Of a stretch of DNA of 34,835 bases, positions 34,784 through 34,835 are shown piece after piece; position 1 is the first letter of the stretch; the number at the start of each line of letters is the position of its first letter. The position numbers and the translations under genes are program-made. The stretch is from Thermosynechococcus sp. M98_K2018_005 (GTDB taxonomy: Bacteria; Cyanobacteriota; Cyanobacteriia; Thermosynechococcales; Thermosynechococcaceae). The notes under the pieces were generated by a model, which worked only from the letters and a program-made list of their open reading frames with translations, did no database searches and had not been told where the DNA came from. The stretch covers positions 1-34,835 of the forward strand of contig NZ_DVEH01000016.1 of NCBI RefSeq assembly GCF_015295825.1. The letters run 5' to 3'.

Positions 34784-34820
34784 TTGACTTCTCCCCTTCT
34801 TGAAAGAGAGGGGATTCCCA
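34784..34820 (-). mobile_element. possible right end of an IS200/IS605-type element
   Basis: On the minus strand the sequence reads GGAATCCCC, a short imperfect hairpin arm, then GGGGAG and AAGTCAA. That order (GAATCCCC, hairpin, GGGGAG, TCAA) recalls the 3' end of IS200/IS605 elements and the TnpB guide-RNA scaffold as I remember them. If so, the element body lies to the right of the window, transcribed towards it, with its boundary near 34784. A factor-independent terminator is an alternative. Confidence 0.35.
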
Positions 34821-34835
34821 AAGGATGCTACGCAA

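Noticed and set aside
1-34835. Frequent GCGATCGC octamers as a special repeat array
   Set aside because: These are the dispersed HIP1 sites typical of many cyanobacterial genomes and are not clustered; no CRISPR-type array was seen.

Overview
The window looks like a chromosomal segment of a thermophilic unicellular cyanobacterium, most probably Thermosynechococcus. This rests on the very frequent GCGATCGC (HIP1) octamers, and on phosphoribulokinase, a high-light-inducible protein (HLIP), a CrtR-type carotene hydroxylase, NTRC (thioredoxin reductase fused to thioredoxin), a cyanobacterial-length PEP carboxylase and several cyanobacteria-typical unknowns. The genus is an inference from protein resemblance; no database was searched.

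Layout. Positions 1-496 are a decayed end: a C-terminal DNA methyltransferase remnant on the minus strand, an unassigned 58-codon ORF, and the promoter of the next gene. Positions 497-2633 hold NTRC and a TSUP-family transporter, followed on the other strand by tRNA-Thr(GGU) and an ABC-2 permease preceded by a possible 32-aa ORF. Positions 3850-8751 hold a Cu-type P-ATPase, a [2Fe-2S] thioredoxin-like ferredoxin behind a Fur-box-like site, a sigma-like unknown, a fatty-acid-hydroxylase family protein, and rpmF (L32) followed by a 57-aa HLIP gene. Positions 8962-16535 hold prk, a DUF3352 protein, ppc, a broken Uma2-family gene and argJ. Positions 16564-18629 are sufC-sufD without sufB beside them. 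Positions 18758-23587 hold an aldehyde-dehydrogenase-family protein and a minus-strand crtR / ABC ATPase / GH10 lipoprotein run. Positions 23739-29553 hold recN, a small HTH-like protein, an overlapping hisS-cbiX-csaB run, and an unknown. Positions 29696-34690 hold the heme O/A genes, an alpha/beta hydrolase, a short-chain dehydrogenase and a CPBP membrane protease. The right edge carries a hairpin resembling the end of an IS200/IS605 element.

How it fits together. Most of the window is housekeeping and photosynthetic metabolism: carbon fixation (prk, ppc), redox control (NTRC), Fe-S assembly (sufC, sufD), respiratory heme (COX15 and COX10 homologues), copper transport, xanthophyll synthesis (crtR), photoprotection (HLIP), arginine synthesis and DNA repair (recN). 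Accessory traces are the methyltransferase remnant, the Uma2 pseudogene and the IS-like end. No CRISPR array, rRNA, complete IS or phage module is visible. I found no convincing undescribed multigene system; the most useful leads are a divergent ECF-sigma-like protein, two candidate regulatory sites (Fur-like and HLR1-like), a candidate small ORF and the split suf genes.
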